From a virus, in the IMG/VR virus record IMGVR_UViG_3300019760_000001, positions 1 through 64,000 of that record: 64,000 bases of DNA; one strand, written 5' to 3'. Numbering within the stretch: position 1 is the first letter of the stretch; each line of letters begins with the position of its first letter. A model generated the notes under the pieces. It made no database searches and was not told the DNA's origin. It saw only the letters and a program-made list of their open reading frames with translations. Positions 1-7,471 of this stretch are shown here, in pieces. The position numbers and the translations under genes were made by a program.

Positions 1-31
1 AATCCAACAAAACAGTCAACTTCAGTAAAAC

Positions 32-53
32 ACAAGCCAATGTGACCTATAAT
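32..53 (+). promoter_or_regulatory. Putative promoter before the ClpP-like gene
   Basis: A perfect TATAAT lies at 48-53. Nine bases upstream of it is ACAAGCC (32-38), a variant of the YTAAGYT element that precedes other -10 hexamers in this genome at the same distance. No TTGACA-like -35 box is visible. It lies about 50 bases before the first gene. Confidence 0.5.
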
Positions 54-103
54 GTAGTCAGGTAGTTAAGATAGACTGCCTGAAACTACAATAAAGGGCC
101 AAT

Positions 104-703
104 ATGGAATTAGAACTAACATTCAACGAAGATAAAGCACCAGGAGCAACTAGCGAATGGGAAAAAGCAGTACCGATAATAGCGGATAAAGATACAGTAT
201 ATGCGTACCTACCAGAAGAGGTATACTCAGTTGGTAATTACTGCGAACTAATACACACATTAGAACACACAAAAGCAAAAACAGTAAAATTAATAATGAA
301 TAACGGTGGCGGCTATATGGATAGTATGCTGAGTATACGTTCGGCAATACAGAAATCCAACGCAAAAGTAATAGCAGTACTAGACGGTACAGTAGCTAGT
401 GCAGCAACTATGATTACGATGTGTTGTGATGAGATAGAAATAGGGGACTGGACAAGTTTTATGATACACAGCTCATCTGGAGGTACACAAGGCAAGCACC
501 ACGAAACTAAAGCATACATGGAGTTTAGTGATAAACTGCTAGCCGGTGTATTCAATGACTTATACAAAGGATTTCTGAGTAATAAGGAAATTAATAGAGT
601 ACTTGAGGGTAAAGATCTGTGGCTAGATAAGGATGAGGTACTAGACAGATGGAAAAGGAAACGTAAATTAAGTTATAATACAGACGGAAAAGGATATAAT
701 TAA
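104..703 (+). CDS. ClpP-like serine protease (S14 family)
   Basis: This 199-residue protein resembles ClpP-type serine peptidases. The family nucleophile is visible in the segment GTVASAAT (Ser99), and the family His in MIHSSSGG (His122), close to the usual ClpP spacing. The segment NNGGGYMDSM matches the substrate-binding glycine-rich strand, and the C-terminal GKDLWLDKDE matches the region after the family Asp. It has no signal peptide. In phages such proteins are often head-maturation proteases, but here it sits before the PhoH and terminase genes and not beside the capsid gene. A role in processing virion or host proteins is therefore inference. The ATG follows a good Shine-Dalgarno (AAAGGG). 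Confidence 0.8.
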   Translation: MELELTFNEDKAPGATSEWEKAVPIIADKDTVYAYLPEEVYSVGNYCELIHTLEHTKAKTVKLIMNNGGGYMDSMLSIRSAIQKSNAKVIAVLDGTVASAATMITMCCDEIEIGDWTSFMIHSSSGGTQGKHHETKAYMEFSDKLLAGVFNDLYKGFLSNKEINRVLEGKDLWLDKDEVLDRWKRKRKLSYNTDGKGYN

Positions 704-728
704 ACATAAAAAGAATGAGGTACAAACT

Positions 729-1880
729 ATGGCGAAGTCACTAACAGTTGAAGAAGTTATCCAAAGAGCTAACAATAAGCATAATTATAAGTATGATTAT
801 AGTAAGGTGAAATACATAGACGCAAAAACAAAGATTGAAATAGTGTGTCCTGAGCACGGAGGCTTCTGGCAGTCTCCCTCGAAGCACTATGGCAGAGGAC
901 AAGGGTGTCCTGTGTGTGCCGGAGTCAGAATTAAAATGACTGACGAGAATTTCATAGAGCGGGCCCGTAAAGTACATAGAGACGTATATGATTACAGCAA
1001 AGTAATTAATGCGACCTCTAGGAATAAAGTAAAAATTATCTGTTCCGTACATGGAGAGTTTGAGCAACGCTGCGACCAACACCTAGCTGGTAAAGGTTGT
1101 ACAAAGTGCGGCAATAATACACATACTACTGTAAGTTTCATAGAGTCTGCAAACATACTACACGCAAACAAGTTCGACTACGCTGAAGTCGAGTATACGT
1201 TATCAACTACTCCTGTGACGATTATATGCCCTGAACATGGTAGATTTAGTCAATCCCCTACAAACCACTTAAATGGTACAGGGTGTCCTAAGTGTGGGGT
1301 AGTCTCTAGTGCCAAGAGTAAAGAGTGCTCACAAGAGGAATTTATCCAGAAAGCAAAGAAAGTTCACGGAGATAAGTATACCTACGATAAGACTACGTAT
1401 ACAGCTGCTAGAGACAAGATTACAATAACATGCCCTGAACACGGAGATTTTGAACAACTGGCATCAGGGCACTTAAGTGGCTATGGCTGCAAACACTGTG
1501 TAAGCTATGGAGGAGGTAAAGGAGACATCCATAAAAAGTGTATGGTTTACTACTTCAACGTAATAGGAACAGACCTCTACAAAATAGGGCTGACCTCACA
1601 AAGCATAGAGCAGAGATATAGGACTCAGTTCGATAGAGACCAGATAAGACTAATCTATACAACAGAATACGATAATGGCGCTTCCGCTTACAAGGTGGAG
1701 CAACACATATTAAAAAAGTACACTAGACACAAGTACAAGGGGGATAAAGTAATGAGCACAGGAAATACGGAATTATTTACTAGAGATATACTAGGGTTAG
1801 ACGGATTAACAGACACGGAGAAAGCCGAACGATGGGAAGCTGAACTAGGCAATGAGAACAAGAAAAAGGCAGGTAAGTAA
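729..1880 (+). CDS. Zinc-ribbon-repeat protein with C-terminal GIY-YIG/T5orf172-like nuclease domain
   Basis: The 383-residue protein has four tandem units of about 65 residues, roughly 1-260. Each ends in a C..H - H - GxGCxxC pattern (for example CPEHG then GCPVC), so each probably binds one zinc. The C-terminal part (about 268-360) starts YYFNV and continues LYKIGLTSQSIEQRY, which fits a GIY-YIG nuclease fold of the T5orf172/MUG113 kind. The combination is typical of freestanding phage homing-type endonucleases, where zinc repeats bind DNA and the GIY-YIG domain cuts. It lies between the protease and PhoH genes, and its codon use is more mixed than that of the structural genes, consistent with a mobile gene. 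The cutting site is unknown. Confidence 0.7.
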   Translation: MAKSLTVEEVIQRANNKHNYKYDYSKVKYIDAKTKIEIVCPEHGGFWQSPSKHYGRGQGCPVCAGVRIKMTDENFIERARKVHRDVYDYSKVINATSRNKVKIICSVHGEFEQRCDQHLAGKGCTKCGNNTHTTVSFIESANILHANKFDYAEVEYTLSTTPVTIICPEHGRFSQSPTNHLNGTGCPKCGVVSSAKSKECSQEEFIQKAKKVHGDKYTYDKTTYTAARDKITITCPEHGDFEQLASGHLSGYGCKHCVSYGGGKGDIHKKCMVYYFNVIGTDLYKIGLTSQSIEQRYRTQFDRDQIRLIYTTEYDNGASAYKVEQHILKKYTRHKYKGDKVMSTGNTELFTRDILGLDGLTDTEKAERWEAELGNENKKKAGK

Positions 1881-1881
1881 C

Positions 1882-3231
1882 ATGAAAACAATTGTGATGG
1901 ATACAAATATCCTGCTAAATAACGCACAAGATATGCTGGTAGAAGACACACTGGTAATTCTATGTGAGACTGTATTATCCGAGACAGACAAACACAAAGG
2001 TGGGTTCGAGGAAATCAACTTCCAGGCAAGAGCTGCAGCTAGAATACTAGAGAGTGCTGAAATCGTAGTAACAAGACACCCGAAGTATGGTACAATAACT
2101 GAACTGCTTGTACAAAGTAAGTACATGTTGGGGATAGTTGCACTAAATTCGTACGAAGCAGATGCTGCAGATTACGGTGGTAATGACAGGCGAATAATTG
2201 AAGTTGCACAGAAGTTGGGTTGTCCACTAATGACAAACGACTTGCATATGAAGTTCCAGGCAATAGCAAAAGGGGTGGAAGTGACTAGCCTGAAAGCAGT
2301 TGAGGATGTGCCAATTGAGTTCGTGAAAGAGTTGGCAGTAGAAGATGATGAGCAATTCAGAACACTACACAACAGTGACGTGCTTGGGATTGACCCAGAC
2401 TACCAAATTGGTAACTATAGCTATAAATTCACAAACCCAAATACAAACCAGATGAAGTTAGCAACAGTAACAAATGGGTTCGTTAGTGTGCTTGGTGATA
2501 CCACAGAGAAAGACTTGCGTAAGCAAAGATGTGGACCAATCAATTCGGAGCAGTTACTTGCAAGTAAAGCAATACAAGACCCAACAATGGACTTGGTACT
2601 AATAGAAGGACTTGCTGGATCAGGTAAAAATGTGGTAGCACTGAGCAACGCAATTAGGTTGGTTGAGACTAACAGAGACAAGTATAGCTCGATAGTGTAC
2701 ATCAGATCCCCAATCAATGATGAAGAAAGCGGTGAGGACATTGGCTACTTAGCAGGAAATGATGAGAAGATGAGCGTATACCTCGGCCCAATGGAAGATA
2801 CACTAGACTTCATCGTAAGAAGTGAGATTAACCCAAAAGGCAAGAAGAAGATTGAGATTGACCAAATGGTTGAGGAGAAACGTGACAAATTAGTAGCAGA
2901 TTGCGGTATGGAGTCGATGATATCAACTGGGTTGAGAGGTAGAACATTCCACGATACAGTGTTCATCATCGATGAGGCACAAAATGGAAACACAGCAACT
3001 ACACAGAAAATACTGACAAGAGTTGGTAAGAACTGCAAGGTGATAGTGATTGGTAGTCAGCGCCAAATAGACAACAAATACGTGAATAAGTACAACAATG
3101 GGTTGGCTGTGCTGATGGATGAAGCTAACCGAAGAATGGTAGATACAGACATCAACATGTTCGCAATTACGCTACACAAAGTTGTGAGAAGTGATATGGC
3201 ACTGTTTGCAGAAGGGCTGTTCAGCAAATAA
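1882..3231 (+). CDS. phoH: PhoH-like ATPase with N-terminal PIN domain
   Basis: The start is placed at ATG 1882, one base after the previous stop, because translation from here begins MKTIVMDTN, the first strand of a PIN domain (Asp7 would be an acidic metal ligand). The C-terminal half is a PhoH P-loop ATPase. The Walker A segment is GLAGSGKN near residues 243-250 and the Walker B segment is FIIDEAQN, followed by the family's LTRVGKNCKVIVIG. PIN-PhoH fusions are PhoH2-type proteins, thought to be RNA helicase/ribonucleases, and phoH is a frequent marine-phage gene of uncertain role. The Walker A has Asn after the Lys where most P-loops have Thr or Ser. A stem-loop follows the stop. Confidence 0.88.
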   Translation: MKTIVMDTNILLNNAQDMLVEDTLVILCETVLSETDKHKGGFEEINFQARAAARILESAEIVVTRHPKYGTITELLVQSKYMLGIVALNSYEADAADYGGNDRRIIEVAQKLGCPLMTNDLHMKFQAIAKGVEVTSLKAVEDVPIEFVKELAVEDDEQFRTLHNSDVLGIDPDYQIGNYSYKFTNPNTNQMKLATVTNGFVSVLGDTTEKDLRKQRCGPINSEQLLASKAIQDPTMDLVLIEGLAGSGKNVVALSNAIRLVETNRDKYSSIVYIRSPINDEESGEDIGYLAGNDEKMSVYLGPMEDTLDFIVRSEINPKGKKKIEIDQMVEEKRDKLVADCGMESMISTGLRGRTFHDTVFIIDEAQNGNTATTQKILTRVGKNCKVIVIGSQRQIDNKYVNKYNNGLAVLMDEANRRMVDTDINMFAITLHKVVRSDMALFAEGLFSK

Positions 3232-3233
3232 AC

Positions 3234-3255
3234 ACTAAGGTCACTCGGCCTTAGT
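3234..3255 (+). terminator. Stem-loop after phoH
   Basis: The arms ACTAAGGTC and GGCCTTAGT pair over nine positions (one G-T wobble) around the loop ACTC, starting three bases after the phoH stop. No U-run follows, so this could be a weak terminator or an mRNA-stabilising hairpin. A promoter-like element lies 20 bases downstream. Confidence 0.5.
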
Positions 3256-3275
3256 CAACACTACTTCAACACTCC

Positions 3276-3297
3276 TTAAGAAACACTACAGTATACT
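3276..3297 (+). promoter_or_regulatory. Putative promoter of the terminase operon
   Basis: TTAAGAA (3276-3282), nine bases, then TATACT (3292-3297). This matches the shared element of this genome in both parts and spacing. It lies between the phoH hairpin and the first gene of the terminase group. Confidence 0.6.
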
Positions 3298-3322
3298 AAA
3301 GAAAAACAACAAAGGCACTTCA

Positions 3323-3514
3323 ATGAAGATTCATTATAAAGCTCAAGTGAGCAGCACAAGCAAAGAAGTTGATGGGCTACCAATGACACTAACAGTTGGT
3401 AGTGTTGTGAACTGCAAACTAAAGAATGTAACACCGTTATGCAGGAATGCTGATGACAGAGAAAAAAAGTGGTACAAAGAACAGATCGAGAGGAATACTG
3501 TAGATGGGAAGTAA
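3323..3514 (+). CDS. Small hypothetical protein
   Basis: A 63-residue basic protein beginning MKIHYKAQ, with a Shine-Dalgarno AAAGG before the ATG. I do not recognise it. The sequence looks like a small beta-rich protein (LPMTLTVGSVVNCKLK). It ends inside the start of the next gene (11-base overlap), so the two are probably translated together. Confidence 0.65.
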   Translation: MKIHYKAQVSSTSKEVDGLPMTLTVGSVVNCKLKNVTPLCRNADDREKKWYKEQIERNTVDGK

Positions 3515-4304
3515 GATAGAAGATAGGCTGACAACCGAGATCCAAGGTGAGTTCACCCAAGAGGAATTAGCCAGTAAATGGGCTCCAAGGAATACAAATA
3601 AACAACTACTAACACGTGAGAGATTAGAGTCGTTCATGCCAAAGGGCAGTTCGGTAACAATCACAGACGAGATACTGAAACTGATCAATAGAGTAGAGCA
3701 AGATACCGGGATGGACCAAGGGTTGTTCGAAGAGCAGATATGCAGCTATGCACACTTGATTGGGCCTGGTATCAGCGTAGAGAAGTTGATGAACGCAATA
3801 AAGTATGTGACACTACGAGAAGTAATGGGTGGAAGTGCAAAGGCATACAGAGTGGTGTTCCCAGAGAAGACCGTAGAGATTGAGGGCAGAGGTGCGACAG
3901 TAGATAACTTCGCTAGTATGTACTCAAACACAAAAGCAGTAATAGAAGTACAGAAGTTGGTAATGGTTGGGGTACACATCACACATGCACCACTACGTAA
4001 CCAATTACTACAAAAGATGGTAAACTTGAGTAACGGAGTAGGAGCAAAACCAGACGATTACGTAAGTCCGACAGTGCAGCTGAACGCAACAATAGCAGCA
4101 TACGATGCAGTGAAGATGCCGGAAGACAATACGATGGAACTGAAGATTGGGATGAGTGATGCGTCAATTGAGTCACAAAATAATCTAGCTGAGCAGATTT
4201 CTAAAATGGCAGAGATGCAAATGACTAACTACAAAGCCGGAAAGTCGATAAACGAAGTACAGAGACTGAATATAGTGCATACTGTGGAGGTTGAGGATGA
4301 CTAA
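3504..4304 (+). CDS. N4 gp69-position protein, possible small terminase subunit
   Basis: This 266-residue soluble protein lies directly upstream of the large terminase and overlaps it by 8 bases. In N4-like phages a protein of about 30 kDa (gp69) occupies this place, and a small terminase role is a reasonable guess. I see no clear helix-turn-helix. The N-terminal part is charged and helical (RLTTEIQGEFTQEELASKW), and the C-terminal part (LAEQISKMAEMQMTNYKAG) could form a helix for oligomerisation. Identification rests on position and size, not on a motif. Confidence 0.55.
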   Translation: MGSKIEDRLTTEIQGEFTQEELASKWAPRNTNKQLLTRERLESFMPKGSSVTITDEILKLINRVEQDTGMDQGLFEEQICSYAHLIGPGISVEKLMNAIKYVTLREVMGGSAKAYRVVFPEKTVEIEGRGATVDNFASMYSNTKAVIEVQKLVMVGVHITHAPLRNQLLQKMVNLSNGVGAKPDDYVSPTVQLNATIAAYDAVKMPEDNTMELKIGMSDASIESQNNLAEQISKMAEMQMTNYKAGKSINEVQRLNIVHTVEVEDD

Positions 4305-6237
4305 AGAAGAATTGGCCGAAATAGAAAGCTTTGACCTACCTCCAGAGGTATTAAAAAAGCTACGTAAATACGTCAGTCAACCTCCTGCAGTCGATGAGTA
4401 TTCGGCAGTCACCTTCGAAGACGATTATGCTGAAATAGAATACACAGAAGAAGTAATTGCAGATGAAGCCATAGATGCTGATGAAGAATTCAATAAAGAG
4501 TTATTAGAGCACGCAATAAATACCAAAGAGTTCGAGTTGGACTTTGCACTAGATAGTTATGACCCTGCATTTCCAGGATATACACCAAGTCAAGAGGCGT
4601 TTGAGTTCTTTACGATAATGAGATTAATAGAGGGAGGGGACTTCGAGTTTGATACTCCTATAGCCCACTACTTCATGGTAGATCTACTACTAAACAATAT
4701 AACAGATCCGCATATGTTCCCTTACAGTAAGGAAATCTGTGATACTATAGAGATAAATCACTTACGACTAGCATTTATGTGTAGTAGAGGGGTTGCTAAG
4801 TCTTCAGTAGTTATATCATTCTTTGGAGTGTATAGTGCAATAAAAGGTGAGTTACCAAACGGCATAGGTAAAGTGTGGTTCTACCTAGTACTAGCTGCCT
4901 CGAGTCGTGGGGGTGCAAGAGTAAATGCCCTTGCAGTCAGAGCAATGTGTGAAGAGAGTGAGTTCCTGCTGGGGTACTTTGAAGAGATGAGGTTCACAGA
5001 AACAGAGTCGGAGTTCGTTAGAAAAGGAAACGGCCCAAGGAAAAATAGGTCATTCCTGATTAGGTACCAGGGTGTAGGAACAGGGGTAAGAGGGATAAGA
5101 TACGGTCAAAGAAGAATCTGCTGCATAATTAATGATGATATTATACTTAATGAATCAGCAGCATACTCAAAGACAATTACTGAAAACCTAGAGTTGGTGA
5201 TCCACTCGGATTCAGTTGCAGCACTAAAGGGTGGGGGTAAAGGACGGATACTTAACTGTTTCACCCCCTTCTCGTACACAGACGTAAATACTAGACTCGT
5301 GCTTAGTGGGGCTTATACTCCGTGCGTTATTCCACTAGCTAATGACTTCGACGCAGAATCTGAGGTACTGACTACTAAGGACATAAACAGTACTTGGGAG
5401 TCCTATCATCCAAGTAAGTCAATTATAGCCTTAGTGAGAGATGCTAAAAAGACCAGGACATTAAATAAGTTCATGCAGGAGAGGATGCTACGATTAACAA
5501 GTGGTGCAGATAGACTAGTCCAAGATGATTGTTTCCAGTTCGTAGACATGCAGTACATAATCAAAAATATACACATGTACAACTTGTATGTAACAACGGA
5601 CTACACAACAACAAGTGGTGAGCAATCTGATTACAGTGGTAGAGCAACATGGGCTATTAGTAATAATGGGGATATATTCATGCTGGACTTAGCACTACGT
5701 AAGATGAACATGGCGGAACAGTATACAGGTACAATGAACGAATTATCCAACTGGAGAAGACGTGGTAAGCACATAGAACTTGGCGTTGAGCTTGATGGTG
5801 GACAAACCGCACATGTGTACTCACTAGAACAAGAGATGATGAAACGTGGGGACTTCTATACATTTGCAAGAGATCGAAATAACCCTAATAGTGATAGAAA
5901 AGGTATACTGAGTAGATCAACAGGGGTTAAGAAACACGAGAGGTTCAGGATTGCTGCACAGATAATGCAACAGAAAAAGTTGTGGTTGCCTGCACATTTG
6001 GAGCACACACCAGATATGAAAGAATGGGTTAGTCAAGTAAAAGGCGCAACACACGAGCAGTTCACACGATCTGATGACGGGCCTGATTTGCTAACAATGC
6101 TACAAGTGAGTATGCAGACACAAACACCAAGTGAAGGCGTACCACTACAAGAAAGCCAAGGTGGATACACCAGGTCAATATACAGTGACTTCGACTATGA
6201 AGAACCAGAAGAATATGGTAATAGTACCGTATTCTAA
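4297..6237 (+). CDS. Terminase large subunit, N4-like
   Basis: The ATPase-nuclease that pumps DNA into the prohead. The start is ATG 4297, preceded by GGAGGTTGAGG, and it overlaps the previous stop. A Walker A variant of terminases (CSRGVAKSS, Arg164-Lys168-Ser169) is followed by a Walker B-like INDDII. In the C-terminal half, YVTTDYTTT and the following YSGRATWAI fit the RNase H-like nuclease with its acidic residues. The first 90 residues are very acidic (repeated EE, DDYAEIEY), a feature not needed for catalysis. Length (646) suits the family. A promoter and a structured leader follow. Confidence 0.88.
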   Translation: MTKEELAEIESFDLPPEVLKKLRKYVSQPPAVDEYSAVTFEDDYAEIEYTEEVIADEAIDADEEFNKELLEHAINTKEFELDFALDSYDPAFPGYTPSQEAFEFFTIMRLIEGGDFEFDTPIAHYFMVDLLLNNITDPHMFPYSKEICDTIEINHLRLAFMCSRGVAKSSVVISFFGVYSAIKGELPNGIGKVWFYLVLAASSRGGARVNALAVRAMCEESEFLLGYFEEMRFTETESEFVRKGNGPRKNRSFLIRYQGVGTGVRGIRYGQRRICCIINDDIILNESAAYSKTITENLELVIHSDSVAALKGGGKGRILNCFTPFSYTDVNTRLVLSGAYTPCVIPLANDFDAESEVLTTKDINSTWESYHPSKSIIALVRDAKKTRTLNKFMQERMLRLTSGADRLVQDDCFQFVDMQYIIKNIHMYNLYVTTDYTTTSGEQSDYSGRATWAISNNGDIFMLDLALRKMNMAEQYTGTMNELSNWRRRGKHIELGVELDGGQTAHVYSLEQEMMKRGDFYTFARDRNNPNSDRKGILSRSTGVKKHERFRIAAQIMQQKKLWLPAHLEHTPDMKEWVSQVKGATHEQFTRSDDGPDLLTMLQVSMQTQTPSEGVPLQESQGGYTRSIYSDFDYEEPEEYGNSTVF

Positions 6238-6252
6238 CTCAACAAGCTAAGG

Positions 6253-6274
6253 CTAAGTTTCAGTACAGTATAAT
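6253..6274 (+). promoter_or_regulatory. Putative promoter of the tail operon
   Basis: CTAAGTT (6253-6259), nine bases ending in ACAG, then a perfect TATAAT (6269-6274). It lies in the 95-base gap between the terminase and the tail genes. The spacing equals that of the other promoter-like sites in the window. Confidence 0.65.
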
Positions 6275-6285
6275 AAGAGAAATAC

Positions 6286-6323
6286 GGACTGAGCCTTGTG
6301 GCTAATCAATTAGTCCACAAAGG
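6286..6323 (+). promoter_or_regulatory. Structured mRNA leader that may mask the ribosome binding site
   Basis: Two mutually exclusive foldings are visible. In one, GGACT (6286-6290) pairs with AGTCC (6312-6316), enclosing AGCC/GGCT (6292-6295 with 6300-6303). In the other, CCTTGTGG (6294-6301) pairs with CCACAAAGG (6315-6323) with one bulge, which would bury the Shine-Dalgarno AAAGG of the gene at 6333. The pairing is seen in the sequence; regulation is inference. Confidence 0.35.
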
Positions 6324-6332
6324 ATAAGCTAA

Positions 6333-6986
6333 ATGAAGTTATCAACAATACTTAGGCAAGCTAAGTCAGGGGAGTTGTCAAACATAGCAGCAAGAAACAA
6401 TGATGAGTTGATAGTAGATTACATCAACTTGGGGTTAATTGCACTATATAGCCGATTCCTACTGAAGGTAGAAGAAGCCTTAATAGAATTACAAGACGGC
6501 AAAACACTGTACCACTTAGATGGGACAGATGGTGCGCTAGTAACAGTAAATGGAGATCCGCTAACAGATGATTCGGTAGTAACAATACTGGATGCATATG
6601 ATGAAGGTGGTAGAGTTCCGCTGAATGAAATAGATGACGAACGATCAATATTCACACCGACGTACAACTCAATACAAATACCAGTAACTGGTGATGGCGC
6701 GTTCGTTAGTGCTATATACCAAGCACACCCAGAAGAAATAGTGTTCGAGGATGCTGGTGAAGGCGTAGCTACAGAAAAGACAGTACAATTACCAAAACAA
6801 TTACTAGAGCCATTACTACATTACATAGGTTACAGAGCACATGGGTCAATGGATAGTTCGGTACAAGCAGATGCACAAACACACTACCAAAAGTTCCTGT
6901 TCAGTTGTAATGAGGCCGTTAAGTTGGGGTTAGTAGAAGTAGACAACTTAAGCACAAGACCAGTAACAAGGGGAGGTTGGGTATGA
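6333..6986 (+). CDS. Putative virion/tail-connector protein
   Basis: A 217-residue protein beginning MKLSTILRQAKSGELSNIA, the first gene after the tail promoter. The beginning, with a helix of the kind LIVDYINLGLIALYSRF, resembles head-tail connector proteins of podoviruses, but I cannot assign it to a family with certainty. N4 gp67 is at the equivalent position. The stop overlaps the start of the next gene (GTATGA). Confidence 0.55.
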   Translation: MKLSTILRQAKSGELSNIAARNNDELIVDYINLGLIALYSRFLLKVEEALIELQDGKTLYHLDGTDGALVTVNGDPLTDDSVVTILDAYDEGGRVPLNEIDDERSIFTPTYNSIQIPVTGDGAFVSAIYQAHPEEIVFEDAGEGVATEKTVQLPKQLLEPLLHYIGYRAHGSMDSSVQADAQTHYQKFLFSCNEAVKLGLVEVDNLSTRPVTRGGWV

Positions 6987-7471
6987 TTAGAGTAACATCA
7001 CTAAACAAACCACAAGTAGCAATCGATAGAAATGTGGATAACACAACAGTAGATGCAGTAACTAATATAAATGCTAACTTGCCTGCAATACTTGCGTTGG
7101 CTGAGGAGGATACGTTAGCTGATATAAGTGCAATAGCTGACTTGGATCTGACTGAAGTACAGGAACAGATAGAAGATTTGGAGAACCTAACAGCAACAAT
7201 AGTAGAGACGCTTCCGGCTGGCACACCACCAGAAGTTGAATTAGTTGGTAGTGAGCTACAGTTCAAACTGCCTCAAGGGGTTGATGGGTTAAATGGATTA
7301 ACACCAATACCAACGTTTGCCTACGATGCTGTCAGCGGTATGCTAACGGTTGAAGTGAATGAGTACAGTGATATTAATACAGGCACGTCAGTAGTAGTAA
7401 CTGGTAATGTTGACACAGAAGCACTAAAAAATGATATAATCACCGAAATAAACGAAAATGAGGAGTGGTAG
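6983..7471 (+). CDS. Hypothetical tail/appendage protein
   Basis: A 162-residue acidic protein. ATG 6983 is chosen because it overlaps the previous stop by four bases and follows GGAGGTTGGGT. The middle (VQEQIEDLENLTATIVETL) is a likely coiled coil, followed by PPEVELVGSELQFKLPQGVDG. This alternation of short coiled coil and beta segments is common in phage fibre adaptors. The next gene starts one base after this stop, so they probably form one adsorption module. Confidence 0.6.
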   Translation: MIRVTSLNKPQVAIDRNVDNTTVDAVTNINANLPAILALAEEDTLADISAIADLDLTEVQEQIEDLENLTATIVETLPAGTPPEVELVGSELQFKLPQGVDGLNGLTPIPTFAYDAVSGMLTVEVNEYSDINTGTSVVVTGNVDTEALKNDIITEINENEEW

